Assembly (NCBI GenBank): GCA_947446575.1
Contig: CANFHC010000016.1
Span: 1-64,000 of the forward strand
Length of the DNA stretch: 64,000 nt
Direction: 5' to 3'
Source: Bacteriovoracaceae bacterium
GTDB taxonomy: Bacteria; Bdellovibrionota; Bacteriovoracia; Bacteriovoracales; Bacteriovoracaceae
Positions 7,541 to 15,893 of the stretch are shown piece after piece. Every line of letters starts with the position of its first letter. Position 1 is the first letter of the stretch. The position numbers and the translations under genes were made by a program. The notes below the pieces were generated by a model. That model had not been told where the DNA came from. It did no database searches and saw only the letters and a program-made list of their open reading frames with translations.

Positions 7541-7639
7541 GAATTTTCCTTTTTAGTGACTAATGTCATTCTTTTTTATCTAAAAAGAAACATTTTGAAA
7601 AATAGATTTAATGCGGAAGGTGTATCTTATAATTAGATA

Positions 7640-8629
7640 TTAAAGCCAACGGCGTTTTTTATAGTCAGCAAGCGTGACGGCGACTGTTTTATTTAAGTCA
7701 TAGTGGTATTCTTGAGTGAGAATTTTTCTTGAAAGACTAGCATCACACGTCCACGCTAGTGCCTTTAGCTCATAGATTTTATCAGGCGTGAGTCGAATAT
7801 TATGATTTTTTATTTTATAAAAAATATTCAAAATGAAACTTAAAAATTTCACGATAAAAAAGGGTATGGGCAAATAGATAAGAAAATGAATCCCCATTTG
7901 CTTTTTTATTTCATCAATCAACTCTTTAAAGGTAATAATTCGCTCAAATGAGCTGTAAAACATTTGAGAGTGATTAGTTTCTATGAGCTTTGTAATGGTC
8001 TCAATTAAATCAAACACGCAGACAAAGCTGTATTCTTTTATTTTAGAATTAATCCCAGGTAAAATAATAACTCTGCCTTTTACCATCTTAAATATATCTA
8101 AGACGGCCACGTCCCCAGGGCCTATAATCATAGGCGGACGAACGATTGAGCAAATCCAACTTGAGGGAGCAAGTGTCTTCATGATGTCTTCAGCACCTTT
8201 TTTTGATCTTCCATAAAGACTTACAGGAAAATCAATTTGCGATTCGTCTTTTATCTCACCAAGGTTTGCAGGGCCCGCAGCAGCGAGAGAAGAGATCAAT
8301 AGAAATTTAAAATTTATGGGGTAGAGCCATTTAAGCGCATTGATAAGATTTTTTGTTCCATCAACATTGACTTGAGTAAACTCATCATGCAGGTAGGTAT
8401 GAACTAGGCCCGCACTATGAACGCATGTTTTTAAGTCAGTTGGCAGACTTTTGGTCCAAGACAGCTCTGGAGAATTTAAATCTCCTTGCAAAAGAATTAA
8501 ATTCATATGAGTTAGTAACATCTTAGAAGGTTTGCGCACTAAAGCATAAACAGTATGCCCCTCATTCAAAAGTTTTTGAGTGAGGTGAGTTCCGACAAAT
8601 CCATTAGCGCCTGTAACTAAAATTTTCAT
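7640..8629 (-). CDS. NAD-dependent epimerase/dehydratase, candidate ceramide reductase (CerR-like)
   Basis: A 329-residue extended-SDR protein: TGANGFVG Rossmann motif (residues 6-13), the NVDGTKN segment, catalytic SS (113-114) and YGRSK (Tyr139, Lys143), and PPMIIGPGD. In Caulobacter an epimerase/dehydratase-family protein (CerR) reduces the 3-keto group of 3-ketoceramide. Here the gene follows an N-acyltransferase gene by 5 bases and a serine palmitoyltransferase-type gene, the same partner set, so I assign that role by context. A hydrophobic helix near residues 255-275 may tether it to the membrane. A generic sugar epimerase remains possible. Confidence 0.75.
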   Translation of the reverse strand: MKILVTGANGFVGTHLTQKLLNEGHTVYALVRKPSKMLLTHMNLILLQGDLNSPELSWTKSLPTDLKTCVHSAGLVHTYLHDEFTQVNVDGTKNLINALKWLYPINFKFLLISSLAAAGPANLGEIKDESQIDFPVSLYGRSKKGAEDIMKTLAPSSWICSIVRPPMIIGPGDVAVLDIFKMVKGRVIILPGINSKIKEYSFVCVFDLIETITKLIETNHSQMFYSSFERIITFKELIDEIKKQMGIHFLIYLPIPFFIVKFLSFILNIFYKIKNHNIRLTPDKIYELKALAWTCDASLSRKILTQEYHYDLNKTVAVTLADYKKRRWL

Positions 8630-8634
8630 ACGAG

Positions 8635-9765
8635 TTAAATTGCTTTCTCATAAATTCTATAACGTTTATATGCTTCTCCACCCATGCGGATAAGTGGCTT
8701 ATTCATTTCTAGATTGTTTTCAAGAATCCAGCTCATTTCAATATTTTTATTGAGTGGATTTTTTTTAATCGCGATATGGTTATGCTTGTAAAGAAGAGTT
8801 TCAAGACCAATCTTTCTAAATTCTTTTTTGATTCCCATCGTAATAACACGCACGCGGTTCATGCGTTTTTTAGCAGTGAGAATTTTATAGATGGCACTAG
8901 GTGAGAGATTTCCACTTGGGATAAGTTTAAAAACTTGATTTAAATCTGGAAGAGTTAGAATAAATCCCGCTACGACTCCATCTACAAGCGCGAAGTGCAC
9001 AAGTTCTGGATCAACAATTGATTTTAAATCTTTAGCTGTGTGATAGAACTCTTCTTTTGTCATGGGAACAAATCCCCAATTAGCTTCCCAAGCAGAGTTA
9101 TAAATTTCAAACATCGTATCAAGTTCATTATTCCAGTTTTTTAGATTAAGTGTTCGATAAGTTACTTTTGATTTTTTTTCAGTTCTCTCGGCTATGTCCA
9201 TAATGATTTTGGGCATCGTAAAGTGAGCGTCAACATTATATGCCAGTAGATCCATAGTTTTTGTATAGCCCAATTGCTCAACTTGAGTTGGGTAATAGCT
9301 TGGATTGTACGTCATCATGATCTGGGGAGCATCATCAAAGCGATCCACTAAAAAACCACATTCGTAGTTGGTTCCTGGATTCATCGGCCCTTGAACACTC
9401 GTCATGCCTTCTGCTTTCAGTGAAGCCTCAGCCGTTTTTAAAAGCAGTCTTGCGACTTGATCGTTTTGAATAGATTCAAAAAAACCGAAAAAACCAATTT
9501 TAGAATTTTGAAATTTATTAAATGCATGATTGTTGATGGCCATTATTCGCCCAACAGCGACTCCATCCATTTCAGCTAGCCATGCTTTCACGGTAGCTGT
9601 TTTATAAAAAGGATGCTTTTTTTGATTAAGAAGATCTTTAACGGCCATTTTTAATGGCGGAACCCAATGCGGATCATTTTTATAAATAGACCAAGGAAGA
9701 TTAACAAAATTTTTTAGATCTTTTTTATTATCTAGATTAATTTCTCTGATGCTAGGAGCAGACAT
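8635..9765 (-). CDS. GNAT-fold N-acyltransferase, candidate bacterial ceramide synthase (bCerS-like)
   Basis: A 376-residue protein with an acyl-CoA N-acyltransferase fold: AWLAEMDGVAVGRIMAI, FFGFFES, the GPMNPGTNYECG loop (near residue 127), MMTYNPSYYPTQVEQLGY, and a second GNAT-like half ending in RVRVITMGIKKEFRKIGLE. This family is typically encoded beside serine palmitoyltransferase-type genes. In Caulobacter its member acylates 3-ketosphinganine, the ceramide-forming step. The gene starts 42 bases after the synthase gene and 5 bases before the reductase gene. Its Shine-Dalgarno GGAG is buried in a 15-bp hairpin, which may control translation. Assignment rests on family pattern plus context. 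Confidence 0.78.
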   Translation of the reverse strand: MSAPSIREINLDNKKDLKNFVNLPWSIYKNDPHWVPPLKMAVKDLLNQKKHPFYKTATVKAWLAEMDGVAVGRIMAINNHAFNKFQNSKIGFFGFFESIQNDQVARLLLKTAEASLKAEGMTSVQGPMNPGTNYECGFLVDRFDDAPQIMMTYNPSYYPTQVEQLGYTKTMDLLAYNVDAHFTMPKIIMDIAERTEKKSKVTYRTLNLKNWNNELDTMFEIYNSAWEANWGFVPMTKEEFYHTAKDLKSIVDPELVHFALVDGVVAGFILTLPDLNQVFKLIPSGNLSPSAIYKILTAKKRMNRVRVITMGIKKEFRKIGLETLLYKHNHIAIKKNPLNKNIEMSWILENNLEMNKPLIRMGGEAYKRYRIYEKAI

Positions 9766-9766
9766 T

Positions 9767-9801
9767 TTATGATCTCCAAAATTAATTTTTGGAGATCATA
9801 A
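9767..9801 (-). promoter_or_regulatory. 15-bp hairpin covering the bCerS-like ribosome binding site
   Basis: Between the synthase stop and the acyltransferase ATG lies a perfect 15-bp inverted repeat, TTATGATCTCCAAAA / TTTTGGAGATCATAA, with a 5-base loop. On the mRNA, GGAG in the 3' arm is the only good Shine-Dalgarno, eight bases before the ATG, and it pairs with CTCC in the 5' arm. No T-run follows, so it does not look like a terminator. It could limit translation unless ribosomes or a factor open it, or it could be an RNase III site. Confidence 0.7.
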
Positions 9802-9807
9802 CTTAGA

Positions 9808-11010
9808 TCAATGTATAGATGAAGGTATTTCAAATGTTTTTTTGGCTTCAGCAAAAACTTGTAATACTGTCGCAAGGTCTTCTTTATTATGAGAGGCCAT
9901 GTAACTAGTTCTGATTAATGCTTCTCCTTTTGGCACAGCTGGTGGAAGAACAGGAGTTGCAAATACTCCATGCATCTCTAAGAATTTTGTCATCTGTAGC
10001 GCTTTCATATCATCACCAATAAAAATGGGAATGATAGGAGTTTGTGAGCCGTATGTGTAAAAACCTAATTCTTTAAATCCGTTTCTCATCATTGCAACAT
10101 TTTCCCAAAGATTTTTGAGAATTGATTCATCACTAGTCACTACGTCAATACATGCTGAAACTGTCGCAACTGCCGCAGGAGGCATTGAAGCTGAGAACAT
10201 AAATGAGCGAGCAGAGTGTCTAACATAATCAATTGCATCTTTAGAACCAGAGATAACTCCTCCGATTGAAGCAAATGATTTTGAGAAAGTTCCCATGTTG
10301 AAATCGACATCTTTTGTCAGTTCAAAATGGTTCATTGTCCCGCGGCCTTGCGCCCCCATAACACCTATTCCGTGAGCGTCATCAACATACACGTAAGCAC
10401 CGTATTTTTTGGCCAAGGCCACAACTTCCGGCAATTTCATTACATCTCCAGTCATAGAGAACACACCGTCAGCTACGATGATCACGCGGTTAAAGCGTGA
10501 AACGTTACTTTCTAGTAGTTCTTCTAGCGAAGACATATCATTGTGTTTGTATTTAAAAGTTGTTCCAAGAGAAAGTCGTGAAGAGTCAATAATAGATGCG
10601 TGGTTTTCAGAATCAAAAAGCATTAAGTCTTTTGGACCGCAAAGAGCAGAAAGAGCACCTAAGTTTGCTTGCATACCAGTTGAGAAAACGATAGCTTTTT
10701 CATGGCCTAAGTAGCTAGCTAGCTTTTCATCTAATTCTTCGTGAATATTTAAATTACCATTTAAAAAACGTGATCCAGTACAACCTGTTCCGTATTTTTC
10801 GATCGCTTTGATAGCAGCTTCTTGAACTACTGGGTGGTGAGTAAGTCCCAAATAATTGTTGGAACCAATCATGATTTGTTTTTTGCCTTTAACAGTAACA
10901 GTCGATGCTGCAGTTTCTTCTATTGCTCTAAAAAAAAAGTAAAGATCATTATTGCGCAATAAATTGGCACGCTCAATGATTTTACTTTCACTAAAAGGAG
11001 TTTTAGTCAT
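9808..11010 (-). CDS. spt: Alpha-oxoamine synthase, probable serine palmitoyltransferase
   Basis: A PLP enzyme of the family that condenses an acyl-CoA with an amino acid. Visible are NNYLGLTHHP, GTGCTGSRFLNG, DGVFSMTGD, DDAHGIGVMG (PLP Asp/His) and GTFSKS with the PLP lysine (about K244). GTFSKS is the form usual in serine palmitoyltransferases. Two partner genes of bacterial ceramide synthesis follow. I place the start at 11010, giving 400 residues, close to soluble bacterial SPTs. Longer frames start at ATG 11037 or TTG 11076, but that TTG lies in a good -35 box (TTGACG, 17 bases, TAATTT). KBL/AONS-type activity is the alternative. Confidence 0.85.
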   Translation of the reverse strand: MTKTPFSESKIIERANLLRNNDLYFFFRAIEETAASTVTVKGKKQIMIGSNNYLGLTHHPVVQEAAIKAIEKYGTGCTGSRFLNGNLNIHEELDEKLASYLGHEKAIVFSTGMQANLGALSALCGPKDLMLFDSENHASIIDSSRLSLGTTFKYKHNDMSSLEELLESNVSRFNRVIIVADGVFSMTGDVMKLPEVVALAKKYGAYVYVDDAHGIGVMGAQGRGTMNHFELTKDVDFNMGTFSKSFASIGGVISGSKDAIDYVRHSARSFMFSASMPPAAVATVSACIDVVTSDESILKNLWENVAMMRNGFKELGFYTYGSQTPIIPIFIGDDMKALQMTKFLEMHGVFATPVLPPAVPKGEALIRTSYMASHNKEDLATVLQVFAEAKKTFEIPSSIH

Positions 11011-11047
11011 TTTTATATCTCTGATTGTTGTTTCCATAAGTCTTGAA

Positions 11048-11076
11048 AAATTACTCTTTAGACCCCCTTTCGTCAA
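11048..11076 (-). promoter_or_regulatory. Candidate promoter of the ceramide operon
   Basis: On the minus strand TTGACG (11076-11071) and TAATTT (11053-11048) are separated by exactly 17 bases, close to the sigma-70 consensus. Transcription would then begin near 11040, leaving a leader of about 30 bases before the ATG at 11010. This argues that the upstream in-frame TTG is not the start codon. Confidence 0.45.
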
Positions 11077-11146
11077 TAAAATAGGCCAGGTGTGAAAATT
11101 CTATGTAGGATTTAAGTTGTTAAAAGATTAGGGGAATTAAATAGAA

Positions 11147-11923
11147 TTAAGTTGGATCTGCCTTTTTTGCCAAGATAGTGTCGAACTTCTTTTTCATTTC
11201 TTCGCCACGGGCCTCGGTCGAAATTTTGATGTAAAGCTCATCTTCGGTCTTTCTGGCCAGGTCTTTGAAGGATATGCCAACCTTATATTTATTATTGGGC
11301 TTACCAGTTTCATCAGTTAAGGGAATAAGGACAGCTATTTGGGCCAGAGGAATATAGTAATTTTTACGGTCAAAACGCAGAGTGCATTCTTTAAAGAGTT
11401 TCCCCTTAGTAAAGCGATCAGCATCGACTTGTTCAACAATAAAACTAGTTCCGCCTGTGGAAATATCTAGCGCATCAAAAACTTGTTCATCAATCTTAAA
11501 TTGAATGGGGATGACACTACTGGCACTTAAGCGGAAATTACCGCGCTGCTGGCTTTTAAAAATATCTTGTTGAATCTCTAGTGAATACGTGAGGTCTTCT
11601 GAATGAAATTTAAAGCGTCCGCCGGTGAAGTAATTTATTTTATCTTCAATAGGAACTTTTATCAAAACTTGTTTTCCGGCCTTTAGTGAGCCAGTAATTT
11701 TTGTTACCAGTTTTCCAGTGGGTTTTAATTTAATAATTTTTGGGTTGGGAAAATACTCTATAGCTATGTACTGTTCAGCCTGATCTTCTGATTCGCCTTT
11801 TTCCCATATAGTTAGTGGTTGAGCATCTTCTAAGTTACATTGCATAAGAATACTCTCAGCAAACTCTTTAGGGTCTACCGCTTGAAAATAGTGTTTCTTA
11901 TTTGGATCCTTTTTCTCTGTCAT
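11147..11923 (-). CDS. PilZ-domain protein (predicted c-di-GMP receptor)
   Basis: About 258 residues from the ATG at 11923. The C-terminal half carries a PilZ domain with both c-di-GMP motifs intact: RGNFR (RxxxR) and DISTGG (D/NxSxxG). A YcgR-like N-terminal region precedes it (KAGKQVLIKVPIEDKINYFTGGRF). It could relay c-di-GMP levels to motility, surface or secretion functions. A longer frame from 12049 would overlap the divergent DUF2797 gene, and I judge it less likely. The ceramide genes follow about 140 bases downstream in the same direction, but a promoter in between suggests a separate unit. Confidence 0.85.
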   Translation of the reverse strand: MTEKKDPNKKHYFQAVDPKEFAESILMQCNLEDAQPLTIWEKGESEDQAEQYIAIEYFPNPKIIKLKPTGKLVTKITGSLKAGKQVLIKVPIEDKINYFTGGRFKFHSEDLTYSLEIQQDIFKSQQRGNFRLSASSVIPIQFKIDEQVFDALDISTGGTSFIVEQVDADRFTKGKLFKECTLRFDRKNYYIPLAQIAVLIPLTDETGKPNNKYKVGISFKDLARKTEDELYIKISTEARGEEMKKKFDTILAKKADPT

Positions 11924-12014
11924 ATTCACATTTTCGGCACTTAGCTTAAAGGACTTTAATGCTACCTCATTTTTTTTGCGACTTAGCCCTGTATTTTTAG
12001 TAGAATTCACCCCC

Positions 12015-12836
12015 ATGAACACCTTTAATCTTGATAAAATGGATACCAAATTAGTCGGGGGAGTTGCCCACTATCAACTCGGGCCTAAGGGCGCTGAAAT
12101 TGAGCTTAATTCGCTAATTGGAAAGCCCTTGAAGATTCTCTTTCAAAAAGAAATCAATTGCACTAATTGCGGGACAAAAGTTAAGAAGGCCTATGCTGGA
12201 GGCTATTGTTATCCATGTTCATTAAAATTAGCTGAATGCGATATGTGTATTTTAAAGCCAGAGCTTTGCCATTATGCTCGGGGAACTTGTCGAGAACCAT
12301 CTTGGGGGGAAGCTAATTGCATGATCCCGCATTATATCTATTTGGCTAACTCTTCAGGATTAAAAGTAGGTATTACTCGCAATACGCAAATTCCAACTCG
12401 TTGGATTGATCAGGGTGCCATTTCTGGGTTGCCAATTATGCGCGTTCAGAGTCGCTATCAATCTGGAGTGTTTGAAAAATTATTTGCCAGTGAAATAAAA
12501 GATAAAACTGATTGGCGCAAAATGCTTAAAGGCAATAATGAAGAAATTGATTTAGAAGAGGCCCGCGCTTCGCTCTTTGAACTTTTTGGAGAAGACCTTG
12601 ATTCGATGGAAGGGGATTTTGGAGCGGCACAAGTTGAGATACTTGAAAGTGAACAAGTAACGACCATCGAGTATCCCGTTTTAATATATCCTGAAAAAGT
12701 GACTTCAATGTCATTGGATAAGATGGATATTGTGGCAGGTGTACTACAAGGGATCAAAGGTCAGTACCTGATTTTTGATACTGGAGTTATCAATATAAGA
12801 AGTCATACCGGATATAAAGTAGCATTAGAATTTTAG
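12015..12836 (+). CDS. DUF2797-family protein with zinc-ribbon and GIY-YIG-like region
   Basis: A 273-residue cytoplasmic protein. Residues about 48-70 hold a CTNCGTK...GGYCYPC four-cysteine cluster (probable zinc ribbon). More Cys/His pairs follow (CDMC, CHYARGTC). Then comes HYIYLANSSGLKVGITRN...RWIDQGA, which resembles a GIY-YIG nuclease core in layout. These features match DUF2797, whose function is unknown. Start chosen at ATG 12015; the frame continues upstream to 11976 into the divergent gene. An 11-base gap to pepN indicates an operon with pepN and the DUF4442 gene. Confidence 0.8.
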   Translation: MNTFNLDKMDTKLVGGVAHYQLGPKGAEIELNSLIGKPLKILFQKEINCTNCGTKVKKAYAGGYCYPCSLKLAECDMCILKPELCHYARGTCREPSWGEANCMIPHYIYLANSSGLKVGITRNTQIPTRWIDQGAISGLPIMRVQSRYQSGVFEKLFASEIKDKTDWRKMLKGNNEEIDLEEARASLFELFGEDLDSMEGDFGAAQVEILESEQVTTIEYPVLIYPEKVTSMSLDKMDIVAGVLQGIKGQYLIFDTGVINIRSHTGYKVALEF

Positions 12837-12847
12837 GAGATTATAAA

Positions 12848-15448
12848 ATGAAAACAGACACCCCAACAATGATTAAATTAAGTGATTACAAAGCACCAGA
12901 TTATCTGGTGGATACAATTGATTTAATTTTTAACTTAGAGAGCACAAAAACACTGGTGCAATCAAAAATAAATATCAAAAGAAATACGACAGTTGCCAAT
13001 GCTCCACTAGTTTTAAACGGAGAAGAGCTCACTCTTTGTTCTGTTAAAATTAATGGCCAGTTAGTGACTGATTATGTTCATGCCCCAGAGACACATACAC
13101 TTACCCTCCAAAACGTACCAGAGAGTTTTGTTTTAGAAATTGAAAATGAAATCAATCCTGAAGCTAATAAAACTCTAGATGGTCTTTATAAATCTGGAAC
13201 AATCTTTTGTACGCAAAATGAGCCGGAAGGATTTAGAAGAATTACGTTTTACGTTGATCGCCCAGATAATATGGCAAAATTTACGACAAAAATTATCGCG
13301 GATAAAAATCTTTATCCCGTTCTTCTTTCTAACGGAAATCCAACGGCCAAAGGTGACCTCGAAGGTGGAAAACATTTTGTTGAATGGGTTGATCCATTTA
13401 AAAAACCATCTTATTTATACGCTCTGGTTGCTGGAGATTTAGGTTCTATAAAAGATACGTTTAAAACGAAATCTGGGCGTTTGGTGGCGCTTGAAATTTA
13501 TTGCGACAAAGGTAATGAAGATAAATGTCATCACGCTATGGAATCTTTAAAAAAATCGATGAAGTGGGATGAAGATCGTTTTGGATTAGAATACGATCTC
13601 GATATTTATATGATCGTCGCGGTAGATGCTTTCAATATGGGGGCGATGGAAAATAAAGGTCTCAATATCTTTAACTCTGCTTACGTTTTAGCAAATCCAA
13701 AAACGGCCACAGATTCAAACTTCTATGGGATTGAATCTGTTATTGGACATGAGTATTTTCATAACTGGACAGGAAACAGAATCACTTGTCGCGACTGGTT
13801 TCAGTTAACACTTAAAGAAGGTTTAACTGTTTTCCGCGACCAAGAGTTCTCGGCCGATATGAATTCGCGCCAAGTAGAGCGCATTCAATCAGTCATGGGA
13901 TTAAGAGCAGCTCAATTTGCTGAAGATGCAGGGCCTACGAGCCATCCGATAAAACCTGCGACTTATATTGAAATTAATAATTTTTATACTTCAACTATTT
14001 ATGAAAAAGGTGCAGAAGTTATTCGTATGATTCAGACTCTTTTAGGAGTCGAGGGATTCAGACGTGGTATGGATAAATATTTTGAACTCTTTGATGGCCT
14101 TGCCGTGCGGACGGAAGATTTTATCCACGCCATGAGTATTGCTAATAATAATTTTGATTTTACACAATTTAAAAATTGGTACTCACAAAATGGCACGCCA
14201 AAAATAACGGCAACAACTCATTATGATGAAGCAAAAAAACAATTTAAACTAACACTAGAGCAACACCTGCCAGAAAATACAATTCCGGGAGCACAGGCAT
14301 ATCATATCCCATTTAAGTTGGGACTAGTGGGAGCTGATGGGAGTGATTTATTAACAAAAACTTTAGAGATTAAAACTTTAAAAGAAGAATTTGTTTTTGA
14401 TAATATAACTCATCGTCCGGTAGCTTCACTAAATCGTGATTTTTCAGCACCAATAAAACTGACGAGTGATTTAAGCTTTGATGATCAATTGTTTTTAATG
14501 GCCAATGATAGTGATTCGTTTAATCGTTTCGAAGCAACTCAAGTAGTGGTGACTAAAATTATTTCAGAATTAATCACAGACTTAAAGGCCGGAAGGTCAT
14601 TGGAAGTGAACGGGAAATTTATAGAGGCATTCGGCAAAATTCTAAAAGATACAAAGATCGATGCAGCTTTTAAATCTCTTTCAATGACAATTCCAGGTGA
14701 GGGAGTTCTGCAGCAAGAACAAGTGGAGATCATGTATGCTGAAACAGAGAAGGCACGAAACTTTGTAAAAAAATCTCTAGCACAGGCCCATCATGCTGAA
14801 CTCTTTAGTTTATATAATTCAGTCAATAGTACTGGAGAGTATAAGTTAGATGCTAAATCAATGGGGGAGAGAGATTTGAAAATGAAGTGTCTTGATTTCC
14901 TTTCTTTTGTAGAAGGTGCGACTTACCAAGCTCTTCCTTATGAACAATTTAAAACAGCCAGCAATATGACTGATGAGATTGGCGCCCTGAGCGTTTTAGT
15001 AAACTCAAATTCGACTTATAAAAATGAAGCGATCAAATCTTTTTACAGTAAATGGAAACACGAAACCCTTGTTATGCAAAAATGGCTAACGGTTCAAGCG
15101 TGTGCTAGTTACGACAGCACGTACGAGAGTGTATTAGCTTTGGAAAATGATGCTATTTATGACCGTACTATTCCCAATTTAGTTCGTTCATTGTTAGGCC
15201 AATTTGCGATGAATAAAATGCAATTCAATCATGCTTCAGGAAGAGGGTATAAGTTGATTGCCGATAGAATGTTGGAAATTGATAAACTTAATCCACAGGT
15301 AGCTTCGCGCTTAGCTGCGGCTTTTAAAGACTATAAACGTCTGCCAAAAAACTTAAAAGAATTAATGAAGCCAGAACTTGAAAGAGTGCTTGCAGCTCCT
15401 AATTTATCAAAAAACGTTTTTGAAATTGTTTCAAAAATTTTAGCGTAG
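12848..15448 (+). CDS. pepN: Aminopeptidase N (M1 family)
   Basis: An 866-residue zinc aminopeptidase that removes N-terminal residues from peptides. It has the exopeptidase motif GAMEN (residues 265-269), zinc-binding HEYFH (301-305) with the second glutamate at E324 (TLKEGLTV), and the IYEKGAEVIRM region carrying the conserved Tyr. The length and the C-terminal helical domain match the Escherichia coli PepN type. No signal peptide, so cytoplasmic. An AGGAG site precedes the ATG. It sits between the DUF2797 and DUF4442 genes with gaps of 11 and 1 bases. Confidence 0.96.
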   Translation: MKTDTPTMIKLSDYKAPDYLVDTIDLIFNLESTKTLVQSKINIKRNTTVANAPLVLNGEELTLCSVKINGQLVTDYVHAPETHTLTLQNVPESFVLEIENEINPEANKTLDGLYKSGTIFCTQNEPEGFRRITFYVDRPDNMAKFTTKIIADKNLYPVLLSNGNPTAKGDLEGGKHFVEWVDPFKKPSYLYALVAGDLGSIKDTFKTKSGRLVALEIYCDKGNEDKCHHAMESLKKSMKWDEDRFGLEYDLDIYMIVAVDAFNMGAMENKGLNIFNSAYVLANPKTATDSNFYGIESVIGHEYFHNWTGNRITCRDWFQLTLKEGLTVFRDQEFSADMNSRQVERIQSVMGLRAAQFAEDAGPTSHPIKPATYIEINNFYTSTIYEKGAEVIRMIQTLLGVEGFRRGMDKYFELFDGLAVRTEDFIHAMSIANNNFDFTQFKNWYSQNGTPKITATTHYDEAKKQFKLTLEQHLPENTIPGAQAYHIPFKLGLVGADGSDLLTKTLEIKTLKEEFVFDNITHRPVASLNRDFSAPIKLTSDLSFDDQLFLMANDSDSFNRFEATQVVVTKIISELITDLKAGRSLEVNGKFIEAFGKILKDTKIDAAFKSLSMTIPGEGVLQQEQVEIMYAETEKARNFVKKSLAQAHHAELFSLYNSVNSTGEYKLDAKSMGERDLKMKCLDFLSFVEGATYQALPYEQFKTASNMTDEIGALSVLVNSNSTYKNEAIKSFYSKWKHETLVMQKWLTVQACASYDSTYESVLALENDAIYDRTIPNLVRSLLGQFAMNKMQFNHASGRGYKLIADRMLEIDKLNPQVASRLAAAFKDYKRLPKNLKELMKPELERVLAAPNLSKNVFEIVSKILA

Positions 15449-15449
15449 A

Positions 15450-15893
15450 ATGAAAAAAAATGTACTTTTAAAACTCTTGAATTACTGGCCTCCATTTTTG
15501 GGGGCCGGCATTCGAGTGGATTCTATGTCTGCAGATTTTTTTGAAGTTAAAGTTTCTATGAAACTTAAATTTTGGAATCGCAATTATGTGAACACCCATT
15601 ACGGTGGATCTTTATATTCTATGACAGATCCTTTTTATATGCTGATGCTTATTCAGATTTTAGGACCCGACTATATTATTTGGGACAAGTCAGCTTCAAT
15701 ACGATTTAAAAAACCTGGCAAAGGAACAGTGAAGGCCGTTTTTAAACTGACGCCAGATCAAATTGAATCGTATAAAAATGAATTACTAGATAAAGATAAA
15801 ATCGAGCCAAAGCTATTAGTAACTATTGTGGATGAAAATAATGATGTAGTCGCTGTTGTTGAAAAACTACTCTACATCAAAAAGAAAAATTAA
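15450..15893 (+). CDS. DUF4442 hotdog-fold protein (thioesterase-like)
   Basis: A 147-residue protein with the DUF4442 pattern: LLNYWPPFLGAGIRVDSMSADF at the N-terminus, NYVNTHYGGSLYSMTDPF (hotdog helix region, residues about 47-65), and IIWDKSASIRFKKPGKGTV. Related hotdog proteins are acyl-CoA/ACP thioesterases, but catalysis has not been shown for this group as far as I know. The start ATG is one base after the pepN stop, so translation is probably coupled. Cytoplasmic. Confidence 0.85.
   Translation: MKKNVLLKLLNYWPPFLGAGIRVDSMSADFFEVKVSMKLKFWNRNYVNTHYGGSLYSMTDPFYMLMLIQILGPDYIIWDKSASIRFKKPGKGTVKAVFKLTPDQIESYKNELLDKDKIEPKLLVTIVDENNDVVAVVEKLLYIKKKN

Noticed and set aside
11977-12049. Overlapping N-terminal extensions of the PilZ and DUF2797 genes
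   Set aside because: Divergent genes would overlap by 74 bases with no ribosome sites; internal ATGs at 11923 and 12015 leave a normal promoter gap.
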